Shown: piece by piece, positions 15,439 through 22,928 of the stretch
How the letters are laid out: every line of letters starts with the position of its first letter
How positions within the stretch are numbered: the stretch's first letter is position 1
Virus record (IMG/VR): IMGVR_UViG_3300031707_000046
Location: 1 to 42,944 of that record
DNA: 42,944 bases
From: a virus
Direction: 5' to 3' (one strand)
Position numbers and translations under genes: made by a program
Notes under the pieces: generated by a model
What the model saw: only the letters and a program-made list of their open reading frames with translations
Database searches by the model: none
Told to the model about the DNA's origin: nothing

Positions 15439-16172
15439 AGGGCACCGTTCCCCTCGAAGTGCTTCCTCAAGATGTCGAGGTTCCTTTGGCGCATATTCGC
15501 CACAGCCGCGGACACGGGCGCCAGCGCCTTCCCCGGGCCCGGCTTGAGGACGAGGGACGGTCCGAACCCGACGACGCGCCGGAACCGCCTCGAGGCCTGG
15601 TAGTGCTCGATCACCGGCGCGACGCCCTTCCGCGCCTGGCGGTAGTCGAAGATGCAGGTGTAGGCGAACGGATGCCGGAAGACCCGGACCGGGATGCCGC
15701 TCCGCTGGAGCTCTTGGATCGCGAGCTTGAGGCAGTACTGGTGCCGGACGTCCCGCCTCTCGAGCCCGATCTCGTGCCAGCGCCGGACGAGCGCGCGGCC
15801 GACCTCGGCGTTCCGGAACCAGAGCGTCCCGGAGAGGAGCTCATCCTTGTCCCCGGACCTCTTCGTGTAGGAGAAGAAGCAAGCCGAGACATCGTAGACC
15901 GCCTTCGTGGAGAGCTCGTCGAAGAGCGCCGGCCACCGGTGGATGATCGCGTCGGCGTCGACGAAGACGATGTCCTTATCCGGGAACTCCTCGAACGCCT
16001 TGAGGATGGTCGCGCTCTTGTGGTTGAGATTCCCCCGCCAGCTCCCGGTCGCCGGCAGCCCGTAGGTCTTGAGCGGCACCCCGACCTTCAAGGCGGACTT
16101 GACGAGCTTCTGGACCTCTTCCTCGTAGGGCGTCCTGACCGTGTAATAGGAGATCATCTGCCAGCCGCTCAT
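15435..16172 (-). CDS. Glycosyltransferase with DxD motif
   Basis: 245 residues. NHKSATILKAFEEFP precedes DIVFVDADAIIHRWPALFDEL, the DxD metal site of nucleotide-sugar transferases (GT77/GT8-like). LLSGTLWFRNAEVGRALV and a C-terminal basic region follow. No membrane span. It starts the cluster of three contiguous transferases, each overlapping the next by ATGA. Confidence 0.8.
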   Translation of the reverse strand: MSGWQMISYYTVRTPYEEEVQKLVKSALKVGVPLKTYGLPATGSWRGNLNHKSATILKAFEEFPDKDIVFVDADAIIHRWPALFDELSTKAVYDVSACFFSYTKRSGDKDELLSGTLWFRNAEVGRALVRRWHEIGLERRDVRHQYCLKLAIQELQRSGIPVRVFRHPFAYTCIFDYRQARKGVAPVIEHYQASRRFRRVVGFGPSLVLKPGPGKALAPVSAAVANMRQRNLDILRKHFEGNGAL

Positions 16173-16363
16173 CCCCTGGCCTCCTTCGGCCTCTTCGCCT
16201 TCTTGAGGATCAAGATGGCTGCCGCAATTCCCCCGACCTCGTTGACGGCGAGCAACAGCGGAACCATGGACAGGGCGAACTCCTCGGCGGCGATCAGCGC
16301 CACGTTTTGGGAGAGTATCAGGCTCTCAGAGCTGGACATTTTCGGGCCCTTTTTCTTCTTCAT
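16169..16363 (-). CDS. Small hydrophobic protein
   Basis: 64 residues from ATG 16363, chosen over the upstream ATG because the ATGA overlaps the previous stop and GAGG sits 8 bases ahead. A basic N-terminus (MKKKKGPK) is followed by two weak hydrophobic helices (LILSQNVALIAAEEFALSMV; EVGGIAAAILILKKAK). Possibly membrane-associated. No family recognised. Confidence 0.6.
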   Translation of the reverse strand: MKKKKGPKMSSSESLILSQNVALIAAEEFALSMVPLLLAVNEVGGIAAAILILKKAKRPKEARG

Positions 16364-16560
16364 CGCCCATTCCTCATCCGGCATTCCTCAGGCCGCGGGA
16401 TATCCTTGACGTATTCAATCACCTTTGGGTTCACTGCCTCAGTCTGTCGGCAGACGCTATACCCAAGCCTGCAGAGCATCGCCTGGCTGAACTCGCTCTC
16501 GTGAAGGAGGGGGCATCCGTTGCAGTATTCCGGGTCCTTCAATTCGAGATCAATTCTCAT
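16360..16560 (-). CDS. Small Cys-rich protein
   Basis: 66 residues (MRIDLELKDPEYCNGCPLL) with CxxC near the start and three further Cys residues (MLCRLGYSVCRQ, EECRMRN), so a metal-binding or Fe-S-like fold is possible. It overlaps the end of the upstream DUF115-like gene by 11 bases. Function unknown. Confidence 0.65.
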   Translation of the reverse strand: MRIDLELKDPEYCNGCPLLHESEFSQAMLCRLGYSVCRQTEAVNPKVIEYVKDIPRPEECRMRNGR

Positions 16561-17305
16561 GTAACACCTCCTCGATCTTGCCGAACGGGAACGCCCGCAG
16601 CGCCGAACGCGGGTTCAAGTTCACGACCCTCGGCCGGCCGCGCCTCCGGATGAATTCGGCCGTGCGCTCGAGCTCATGCCTGTAGGACGTGAGGACGTCC
16701 GGCGGCTGGTGACGGCCGTAGCCCCCATGCCAGTGCGTCTTCCTCCCCTCGTGCCGGAGGTCGTAGCCGAGAAGGTAGACCGGGTCCGCGCCTAGGCAAA
16801 CGGCCAGCCCCAGGGCCCCGACGCCGCAATTGCTCCCGTGGAAGAGCCCGCGCCGCAGGCTCGGCGACAGGCCCACGCGCCCGAGGCTCCGGACATGGAC
16901 CGCGTCGTCCGCGCGCCGGCCCTTGAGGTTGAGGAAGACCCTCAGGCCCTTGAACTCCCGCCAGGCGCTCGCGATCTCCGGCCCGCATTGTCCGCGCTTG
17001 ATCCAATTGTAGAAGCTCGCATGGTCCATGAAGAAGAGGACGTCGGCGAACATGGCCCGGTAGAACCCCTTGTTTATGACGATGACCCTGCCCCTGCCGC
17101 GGAGCCGCTCGAAGTCGAAGCCGTAAAGCGACGGTCCGCCGCCGATGATGAAGCACCGCTCGCCGCGCCAGGCGCCGTCCTGGAGGACGGCATGGGCCGG
17201 CGGGTCGGGATCGATGGCCCTCCGCTCGTCCTCGCGCTCCCGGGCCAGGAAGATGTCCCGCTCCCTGAGGAACTGGTGGAACTCGGGGCTCTGGGTCGTC
17301 AGCAT
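16550..17305 (-). CDS. DUF115/MptE-like glycosyltransferase-associated protein
   Basis: 251 residues from ATG 17305 (MLTTQSPEFHQFL), with a doubled GGAG upstream. It has the nucleotide-binding loop CFIIGGGPSLYGFDFERL, then VIVINKGFYRAMFADVLFFMD, SNCGVGALGLAVCLGADPVYLLGYDL. These are hallmarks of the DUF115 family (MptE-like), whose bacterial members include Maf-type flagellin glycosyltransferases. First gene of the sugar island, directly after the capsid gene's hairpin. Supports glycosylation of a protein or surface polymer. Confidence 0.82.
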   Translation of the reverse strand: MLTTQSPEFHQFLRERDIFLAREREDERRAIDPDPPAHAVLQDGAWRGERCFIIGGGPSLYGFDFERLRGRGRVIVINKGFYRAMFADVLFFMDHASFYNWIKRGQCGPEIASAWREFKGLRVFLNLKGRRADDAVHVRSLGRVGLSPSLRRGLFHGSNCGVGALGLAVCLGADPVYLLGYDLRHEGRKTHWHGGYGRHQPPDVLTSYRHELERTAEFIRRRGRPRVVNLNPRSALRAFPFGKIEEVLHEN

Positions 17306-17330
17306 TCTCCGCCTCCGTGGGATCGGCCAT

Positions 17331-17350
17331 GGGGCCGGATGGCCGGCCCC
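17331..17350 (-). terminator. Strong hairpin after the major capsid gene
   Basis: GGGGCCGG-loop of 4-CCGGCCCC, a perfect 8-bp stem, with no following T run. It is the only notable feature of the 102-base gap between the capsid gene and the sugar island. Likely an mRNA-stabilising or attenuating hairpin that lowers expression downstream of the highly expressed capsid gene. Confidence 0.5.
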
Positions 17351-17407
17351 TGGCCGCTGCAAAACCGTTTAACCTGGCAGTCTAAAGCCTTTCCCTTACA
17401 CCTCTCC

Positions 17408-18523
17408 TTAGAGGTCGATGATCTGCTCCGTGATGTTCTTGCCGCAGGCGACCTTCGGGACGAAATCTCCGGGCGGGCAGGACCCGCTCTCCGCCGTGAG
17501 GTCAATGCAGGCGAGCTGATCGATGTCGCCGATGCAGCCGCCATACCGCATCCAGCCGGCGACCGTGCTCGTGAGACTGAGGATGTCGAAGTCGTCCAGG
17601 AGCTCGAGGTCGGACCTGTAGCCCGCGATCATCGTCTCGCCCGGCAGGGCGACGATGATCCTGTCGTGGTTTTGGAGCATCATGCTCGTGACCTGCTGGA
17701 AGTTGTAGTCGATCAGGCGCTCGGAGTCGGCGAAGGCCTGCATCCGCTGCCCCAGGGCGTAGCGGACCCGGCCGCGGAGCCGGAGGGGCGTGACGACCTT
17801 GAAGACCGTCGTCTGGGGGTCGATCGTGTAGCCGCGGTCCTTGACGGTCTCGAGGATGCTCATCGCGGCGTAGTTGAGCGAACGGGCGATCGACCGGGCG
17901 TCCGAGTCGCAGTCGTCGGGGCAATCCGACGGGATCTGGGCGCAGCACGTCTTCGCGTCCGCCCCGGCCTCGAGGAGGGCATAAAAGACGGCGGCCCGCT
18001 TGCCGTAGTGCTTGTTCCGGAACTCCTTCCCGGTCTTCTCGACCGTCCACCAGTCGCCGTCCTCGAAGAGCCGCCGGTGCCAGCCCAGGGCCGCGCCATA
18101 GTAGCAGAAGTACACCCGCTCCTTGGCCCCGGCCATCTGGTAGACTTTGAGTTTCTCGCCCTCTTTGACCTCTTTGACGGTGAGCCCGCTGCGGACGGCC
18201 GCGACGTCGAATCCGCTCGCCTTCGAGCCGGTGTAGTCGGCGACCTCGAAGACCTGCTCGTAGCCCATGTCGTAGACGGGCGTCATGTGGAAGCTCTTGA
18301 GGATGTCGATCGCCTTCTCGTTCGTCCAGCCGTCAGACATGAGCGTGAACTCCCGGACCTTCTGGTGGTCGAGGATGAACTCCTTGACCTTCGCGAACCG
18401 CTCGTGGACGAACTTGTTCGGGAGGGCGCAGTAGTACTGCAGGGCGCCCATGAGCTGCTTGCGCTGCTCCGGGTCGTGGATGTCGAAGGTCTCATAGTTG
18501 AGATTGAAAATGTTGCTTCTCAT
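17408..18523 (-). CDS. Major capsid protein
   Basis: 371 residues starting MRSNIFNLNYETFDIHD, with AAGGAGGG upstream. Length, position directly after the decoration protein, and long helix (spine-like, VHERFAKVKEFILDHQKV) followed by beta-rich domains fit an HK97-fold capsid protein. There is no N-terminal scaffold domain, in agreement with a separate scaffold gene. It has ten Cys residues, four of them within a 13-residue stretch near the middle (CCAQIPSDCPDDC), and four in the last 50 residues, unusual for a capsid protein and suggestive of disulfides or metal sites. Confidence 0.85.
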   Translation of the reverse strand: MRSNIFNLNYETFDIHDPEQRKQLMGALQYYCALPNKFVHERFAKVKEFILDHQKVREFTLMSDGWTNEKAIDILKSFHMTPVYDMGYEQVFEVADYTGSKASGFDVAAVRSGLTVKEVKEGEKLKVYQMAGAKERVYFCYYGAALGWHRRLFEDGDWWTVEKTGKEFRNKHYGKRAAVFYALLEAGADAKTCCAQIPSDCPDDCDSDARSIARSLNYAAMSILETVKDRGYTIDPQTTVFKVVTPLRLRGRVRYALGQRMQAFADSERLIDYNFQQVTSMMLQNHDRIIVALPGETMIAGYRSDLELLDDFDILSLTSTVAGWMRYGGCIGDIDQLACIDLTAESGSCPPGDFVPKVACGKNITEQIIDL

Positions 18524-18538
18524 CTTGGGGTGCCCTCC

Positions 18539-18952
18539 TTAGATGTCCGCCTCGGCCTGGGCGTGGCTGCCGAACAGGTCGATCTCGACGCGTTCGTCGG
18601 TGATCGTCGCCGGCTCGGTCGCCATGCCGATCCAGAGGAACCCGCTGTTCCAGACCGGCGTGACAAGCCTGTCCGCCGGATCCCAATAGACGCGGTCGCC
18701 CGGGAGGAAGCTCTCGGCGGACCCGGTCTTTTTGGGGACCATGACCTTTTCGACGTGGTAGGCGAAGACCGCCTCCTCGTCGACGAGGGCGGACTCGAGC
18801 AGCATCCCGACGGCGTCGTTGACCCGGTAGAGGTACGAGACCCCCGCCTTGATCGCCGCCTTGATCCCGAGCATGCCCCCGCTCTCCGTGACCGTGAACT
18901 TGAACGTACGCCAGTCCTCCATCGGGGTGGCGCACCTGAACGCATCAGGCAT
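18539..18952 (-). CDS. Capsid decoration protein, DUF2190-like
   Basis: 137 residues (MPDAFRCATPMEDWRTFKF). The pattern of a small beta-barrel with PGDRVYWDPADRLVTPV and LWIGMATEPATI...VEIDLFG matches the DUF2190 family of capsid cement proteins coded next to major capsid genes. It ends 15 bases before the capsid gene start. Probably binds the capsid surface after expansion. Confidence 0.85.
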   Translation of the reverse strand: MPDAFRCATPMEDWRTFKFTVTESGGMLGIKAAIKAGVSYLYRVNDAVGMLLESALVDEEAVFAYHVEKVMVPKKTGSAESFLPGDRVYWDPADRLVTPVWNSGFLWIGMATEPATITDERVEIDLFGSHAQAEADI

Positions 18953-19006
18953 TGTCTTTCTCCTTAGTTAACTAAATTCTCTCGTCCGTTCCCTTCCGCC
19001 TCGCGC

Positions 19007-20209
19007 CTATTGTCCGAAGGTCTTGATCATCGGGTTCGTCGCCGGGCTGATGTACTTGTTCGCGGGGCTCTCTTCCTTCGTCTTGTCGACCGGCCCCGTG
19101 GCCCCATCTTTCTTCTTGTCGACCTGATCGCCGTTCCCGCCCGGCTTGGCCTCAATCCCGAAGACGTCCTTCGCGATCTTCGCGTACTCGTCGATTTCCC
19201 CGTCGAGATAGGCGTTGAACTCCTTCTCGACCTCCTCGGCCTTCTGCGGCACGAAGCGGGGCAGACGCGCGCGGATGAACTTCTCCTGTTTCTCGTCGAG
19301 CTTTCGCTCGCCCTTCTGCTTCTCGAAAAGCGTCCCGACCTTGGTCTTGGCGACCTCGAGCTGCCCTGTCTTAAGCGCGCCGTCCTGCGTGCTGAGCTTC
19401 TCCGTGAGGTCCTTGTTCTGCCTCGTCGCCTCGGTCAGTTGCTTCCCGGTTTCTGCGAGCTGCCGCTTGAGATCCCTGATCTCGTAGTAGATCTCCGGGC
19501 TCGCGTTTTTCTCCCGCATCTGCTCCAGGATGACGGGGTCAGCCCTGAGCTCTCCGAATCCGAAGACGTCGGAGGGCTGGAGCTCGGCCTCGCGGATCAT
19601 GGCCTTGATCTCCTCCGCGGTGGGTTTCATGAATTCCTCCTTGTTTAGGTTCTTTTTCGCGAACGCCTGGAGCTCGCCGATCAGAGTTGCATGGTCGAAA
19701 CCGGGTTTCGCGACCTCCGAGTTGGCGAGGGCCAGGCCAGTCACTTCGTTGACGCCGGCGGCGATGATGTTCCCCTCCCGATCGACCTCGAGGTTGAGGT
19801 CCGCCTCGATCGATGCGACGTCGAGCTGCTGCCGGCGGTGGCCCGGCAGGATATAGCAGGCGACGATGGTCGAGAGCCGGCCCTCGATCAGCTTGAGCTT
19901 CTTGGCGACGACGCGCCCGATCGGAAGGCTGCCGCTTCGGTCGTTCGTCGCCGCGTGGCTGTGGAAGACCTCGAGGCCCTCCTCGATCTTGTCGTGGAGT
20001 TTCTCGATCGCGGCCCGGTACCAGCGCTTGACGATGTTGCCGAAGCCGACGAGCTCGCCCGTGGCCTCGCCCTCGTGCGCGGCGACGTAGGCCTTGAAGA
20101 GCGGCCGCGGATCGGTCTTCCGGATCTCCTCGATCGTCTCCCTCGGGATCATGTCGGCGATCTCTGAGGCCGCCATACAGCGGAGGGTGACGCGGATCCT
20201 CATGCTCAT
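19007..20209 (-). CDS. Prohead protease-scaffold fusion (putative)
   Basis: 400 residues from ATG 20209 (MSMRIRVTLRCMAASEI). Residues ~40-175 look like a serine protease of the prohead type: FHSH (His 83/85) and, about 50 residues on, the block QLDVASIEADL (Ser 133). That His-Ser spacing is in line with HK97-type proteases. Residues ~230-330 are coiled-coil (YYEIRDLKRQLAETGK...TRQNKDLTEKL), as in scaffolds. The Lys/Asp-rich tail ends in NPMIKTFGQ. Combining both functions in one chain is common in related phages; direct family membership is inferred. Confidence 0.68.
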   Translation of the reverse strand: MSMRIRVTLRCMAASEIADMIPRETIEEIRKTDPRPLFKAYVAAHEGEATGELVGFGNIVKRWYRAAIEKLHDKIEEGLEVFHSHAATNDRSGSLPIGRVVAKKLKLIEGRLSTIVACYILPGHRRQQLDVASIEADLNLEVDREGNIIAAGVNEVTGLALANSEVAKPGFDHATLIGELQAFAKKNLNKEEFMKPTAEEIKAMIREAELQPSDVFGFGELRADPVILEQMREKNASPEIYYEIRDLKRQLAETGKQLTEATRQNKDLTEKLSTQDGALKTGQLEVAKTKVGTLFEKQKGERKLDEKQEKFIRARLPRFVPQKAEEVEKEFNAYLDGEIDEYAKIAKDVFGIEAKPGGNGDQVDKKKDGATGPVDKTKEESPANKYISPATNPMIKTFGQ

Positions 20210-20445
20210 CCGTAGTCCTCCTGGTGCGGGTCCTTTTTCCGGTCCGGAACATCGCCCTCTTCCGCGTCCGGCATCTCGCACCAGTCCGGGATCGGGATCG
20301 GCTCGACGTTCATGAACTCGTAGTCGAAGCTCTTCTTGCTCCATCCGCAGCCGACGGGGATCCTCGGCCGCTCCTTGTCCTGGGTCGCCACGAACGAGAC
20401 GTGCGGGCACTCGGAGCAGGTCGAGATGACGACGGTCTTTCTCAT
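20206..20445 (-). CDS. Small Cys-containing protein
   Basis: 79 residues (MRKTVVISTCSECPHVSF) with CxxC at residues 10-13, a later Cys (IPVGCGWSKK) and WCEMPD. Likely a small zinc-binding protein. Overlaps both neighbouring genes by 4 bases. Function unknown. Confidence 0.65.
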   Translation of the reverse strand: MRKTVVISTCSECPHVSFVATQDKERPRIPVGCGWSKKSFDYEFMNVEPIPIPDWCEMPDAEEGDVPDRKKDPHQEDYG

Positions 20446-20627
20446 TTCGCCCCGGCCTCTCTTTCCCCAGGCAGGAGGCCGTCTTTATCAAGGCGGAGGG
20501 CCTTGATAACAAAAGCAACCTTCTTTGTCCGGTGGAAGTAATGGGCGGAAGCAAGAAGACCGGGCTCCCTCTCCATCTTCTCGGCCACCTTGAAATAAGC
20601 GTTCAGCATTTTGTCCCTGATGTTCAT
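20442..20627 (-). CDS. Small hypothetical protein
   Basis: 61 residues (MNIRDKMLNAYFKVAEKM) with a good AGGAGATAAACGG ribosome site. Helical and basic with no recognisable motif. Retained because of the ribosome site and tight packing in the head operon. Confidence 0.6.
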   Translation of the reverse strand: MNIRDKMLNAYFKVAEKMEREPGLLASAHYFHRTKKVAFVIKALRLDKDGLLPGEREAGAK

Positions 20628-20632
20628 TCCGT

Positions 20633-21019
20633 TTATCTCCTTAGACCGTGTTCATCTGCCGCTTTTCGACCCTTCCCGGAGCCGCCGCCGGCCTTCGGGC
20701 CCGTCCTCGGCTTCGGAGGCTCGGGGGCCGCGGGCGCCGCCGCCTTCGCGCGCTGCGCCAGGATCTCGGCCGTCTTCCTCTGCCGCGCGATCGACCCCGC
20801 GACGTCGTCGAGCCCAGAGGTCGTGAGCATCCTCCGGGGCTTCGGCTTCGGCTGGCCGGCCGCGGCCGCCTGCTCCCCCGGCTTCGTCGTCACCGGCTTC
20901 TGGGGGATGCGGGATACGATCCCGACGGCCTCGCCGTCCCCGTCCCTCGTCTCCTCGAGGAACTCCGAGAGCGTCGTCTCGTCCTTCTTCTTCGTCGTGT
21001 CCGTGCTCAGAACCGTCAT
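20633..21019 (-). CDS. Hypothetical Ala/Pro/Lys-rich head-region protein
   Basis: 128 residues from ATG 21019 (MTVLSTDTTKKKDETTLSEF), the ATG overlapping the previous stop. The middle has a helix SGLDDVAGSIARQRKTAEIL. The rest is low-complexity Ala/Pro/Lys (PKPRTGPKAGGGSGKG). Likely disordered; possibly a DNA- or scaffold-associated head component. The longer frame to 21307 is not coding. Confidence 0.6.
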   Translation of the reverse strand: MTVLSTDTTKKKDETTLSEFLEETRDGDGEAVGIVSRIPQKPVTTKPGEQAAAAGQPKPKPRRMLTTSGLDDVAGSIARQRKTAEILAQRAKAAAPAAPEPPKPRTGPKAGGGSGKGRKAADEHGLRR

Positions 21020-21330
21020 CCTTTTCCTCCTCCCGTCCTGATCATCGGGTTCCTCTTCGGGTCGAGGTACTCCGACTCCGTCTCCTTCACCGGGCCCCGG
21101 CCCGTGGCGGCCTCGAACGACCCGCCCTTCTCCCGGCAGTCCGCCCGGGCCTCGGCCGCCGTGACCTTCGTCCGGTCGTACCGGATGGCCTGGGTCTCGG
21201 TCCCGCCGCCCGGACTGGACTTCAGCGGGCCGCCGATTCCCCGCTTGCCGCCCTTCCGCCAGAGCTCGCGGATCCGGACGAAGAGCCCCGGGTCCTTCAG
21301 CCGGCACGCGTGCTCGTTCTCGTATGGCAT
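21016..21330 (-). CDS. Head-region protein with conserved PYENEHACRL-type start
   Basis: 104 residues (MPYENEHACRLKDPGLFVRI). The N-terminal block, the mid-sequence AIRYDRTKVTAAEAR and 'DCREKGGSFEAA' follow the layout of a small protein family encoded next to capsid proteases in many phages and sometimes fused to them. Its C-terminus, GPVKETESEYLDP..NPMIRTGG, is strikingly like the end of the protease-scaffold protein. Confidence 0.72.
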   Translation of the reverse strand: MPYENEHACRLKDPGLFVRIRELWRKGGKRGIGGPLKSSPGGGTETQAIRYDRTKVTAAEARADCREKGGSFEAATGRGPVKETESEYLDPKRNPMIRTGGGKG

Positions 21331-21331
21331 C

Positions 21332-21520
21332 TCATCTCCTCCCGGCCTTCCCCAGGCCGATCGTGTGGCCGCAGCGCACGCACTTCGCGCACTCGGCCCA
21401 CCCCTTGTTCGTCATCCAGCAGGGGCAGGGCTTCCGGTAGGCCCGGCTGCCGCACCGCGGGCACCTGGCCTTGATGAACGCCAGGCCCGCGACCCTGACG
21501 GCCGTCGCCGTGGATATCAT
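21332..21520 (-). CDS. Zinc-ribbon protein
   Basis: 62 residues from ATG 21520 (MISTATAVRVAGLAF), behind a G-rich ribosome site, overlapping the portal stop. Two CxxC knuckles, CPRCGSRAYRKPCPC and CAKCVRCGHTI, define a double zinc ribbon. Possibly DNA- or RNA-binding, or a head-completion accessory. Function unknown. Confidence 0.7.
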   Translation of the reverse strand: MISTATAVRVAGLAFIKARCPRCGSRAYRKPCPCWMTNKGWAECAKCVRCGHTIGLGKAGRR

Positions 21521-22923
21521 GCACGTGGCCCTCCCCCCCCATCGAGGTCCTCTTTGAGCGCCCGCATCTCCTCCTTGGCCCTGGCCGCCTCCGCCGCCTC
21601 CCGCGTCTTCCTGCGCTCCGATTCGGCCTCGATGTCGATTCCCGGGATCTGCTCGGCGACGTACTCCTTGCTGATGATGCCGCCGGTGGCCGCGGGGATG
21701 AGCACCTTCTCGACCCGGTCCCAGTGCTCCTGCGTGATCTGCGGGATGTCGACCTTGACCCTCGTCGGGTCGAGCTGCGCGCCCTCCGACTTCTGGGAGG
21801 CGTTGTTCCTGTTCCACATCTCCATCGCCTTGGTGAAGACCTCCTCGTAGACGCCGATCCATGTCTGCCGCTCGGACGTCGTCGCGGCCATGATGAGCTC
21901 GCGGACGTTCTCGCCGGTCGCGCGGTTCTTCAGGAGGTCGAGGAGCCCAAGGTAGTGGATCGGGATCCCCGTGGCGCCGCTGATCATCTTGACGGCGAGC
22001 TCGATCTCCGAGACGAGCGTGTCCGCGCCCCGGACGTCCGCCGAGACGATGGTGAACTCGGCCGTCGTGACGACGAACTTCCCGATCTTCCAGTTGATGC
22101 TCCGGAGGTACTCGTCGAGGGCGAGCCCCTCGTCCTTGCCGGCGACCTTGAAGTGCGGCGTCGGCGACGCGAAATAATGCATGATCTCCCGCAGGTCCCG
22201 GAGCGCCTTGTCGAGCCGGTCGACCATGGAGAGGCAGGCCATGATCTTCGGCTGCGCCTCGTTGGGCTCGTTGAGCCGGCCGCCGAACTTCGCGTAGACG
22301 AACCGCGACGGCTCGAGGTCGCCAAGCGGGATCTCCTTCGTCCCGACGGTCTTCTTCGGCCAGGTCAGCTTCTTGTAGAGAAGGTAATCGACCGGGTCCG
22401 CCTCGATCTTGTAGTCGAGGAGCTGCCAGGAGAGGTAGCGCGTCGAGACCATGCTCGTCCACTTGTTGTAGGGCTTTTCCCTCAGGTCCTCCAGCGTGAG
22501 CTTGATCGCGATCTTTCCCTCGATCTCGGCCTCCTTCGCCATCTGCTGGTCGAGCTGGCCGTCGAGGTTGTTGAACCGGACGAAGTCCTTGGCGAACCCG
22601 AGCTCCTGCTCGGCCTCGGCCCGGGTCTTCGTCGTGTGCGAGACGCGGATCCCCTCGCCGAGGATGAACGCGGACCGGAGGTCGACGATGTTCCGCGTCT
22701 GGAGGACGCCCCAGTCCGCCGTCCCGACGTACTTTTCGGAGATGGCCTTCACGGCCGTCTTGTAGTCCTTGTACTCGTTGCCGACGTACTTCTTGTCGGC
22801 CTCGCCCTTCATGAGGACGAACTCGTGGACGAGCCGCTCATTCTGCGTCTTGAGCTGGCCGACCCTCCCCGTGAGCTCCCGGACCTCGGCCCTTAGCTTT
22901 CCCGTCCTGTTGAATACGCTCAT
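21517..22923 (-). CDS. Portal protein
   Basis: 468 residues starting MSVFNRTGKLRAEV. Length is in the range of siphovirus portals. Typical elements: LEPSRFVYAKFGGRLNEPN (clip/stem region), then AVKMISGATGIPIHYLGLLDLLKNRATGENVRELIMAATTSERQ-type wing-helix segment, C-terminal charged helix. Located directly after the large terminase. N-terminal coiled coil (ELTGRVGQLKTQNERLVHE) is unusual but compatible. Confidence 0.85.
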   Translation of the reverse strand: MSVFNRTGKLRAEVRELTGRVGQLKTQNERLVHEFVLMKGEADKKYVGNEYKDYKTAVKAISEKYVGTADWGVLQTRNIVDLRSAFILGEGIRVSHTTKTRAEAEQELGFAKDFVRFNNLDGQLDQQMAKEAEIEGKIAIKLTLEDLREKPYNKWTSMVSTRYLSWQLLDYKIEADPVDYLLYKKLTWPKKTVGTKEIPLGDLEPSRFVYAKFGGRLNEPNEAQPKIMACLSMVDRLDKALRDLREIMHYFASPTPHFKVAGKDEGLALDEYLRSINWKIGKFVVTTAEFTIVSADVRGADTLVSEIELAVKMISGATGIPIHYLGLLDLLKNRATGENVRELIMAATTSERQTWIGVYEEVFTKAMEMWNRNNASQKSEGAQLDPTRVKVDIPQITQEHWDRVEKVLIPAATGGIISKEYVAEQIPGIDIEAESERRKTREAAEAARAKEEMRALKEDLDGGGGPRA

Positions 22924-22928
22924 TGTCC

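Noticed and set aside
16838-18967. 709-residue plus-strand open frame opposite the capsid genes (and similar long plus-strand frames at 5075-6382, 6761-8740, 22923-24467)
   Set aside because: Arg/Gly/Asp/Val-rich shadow translations of GC-rich minus-strand genes; no ribosome sites or recognisable motifs.
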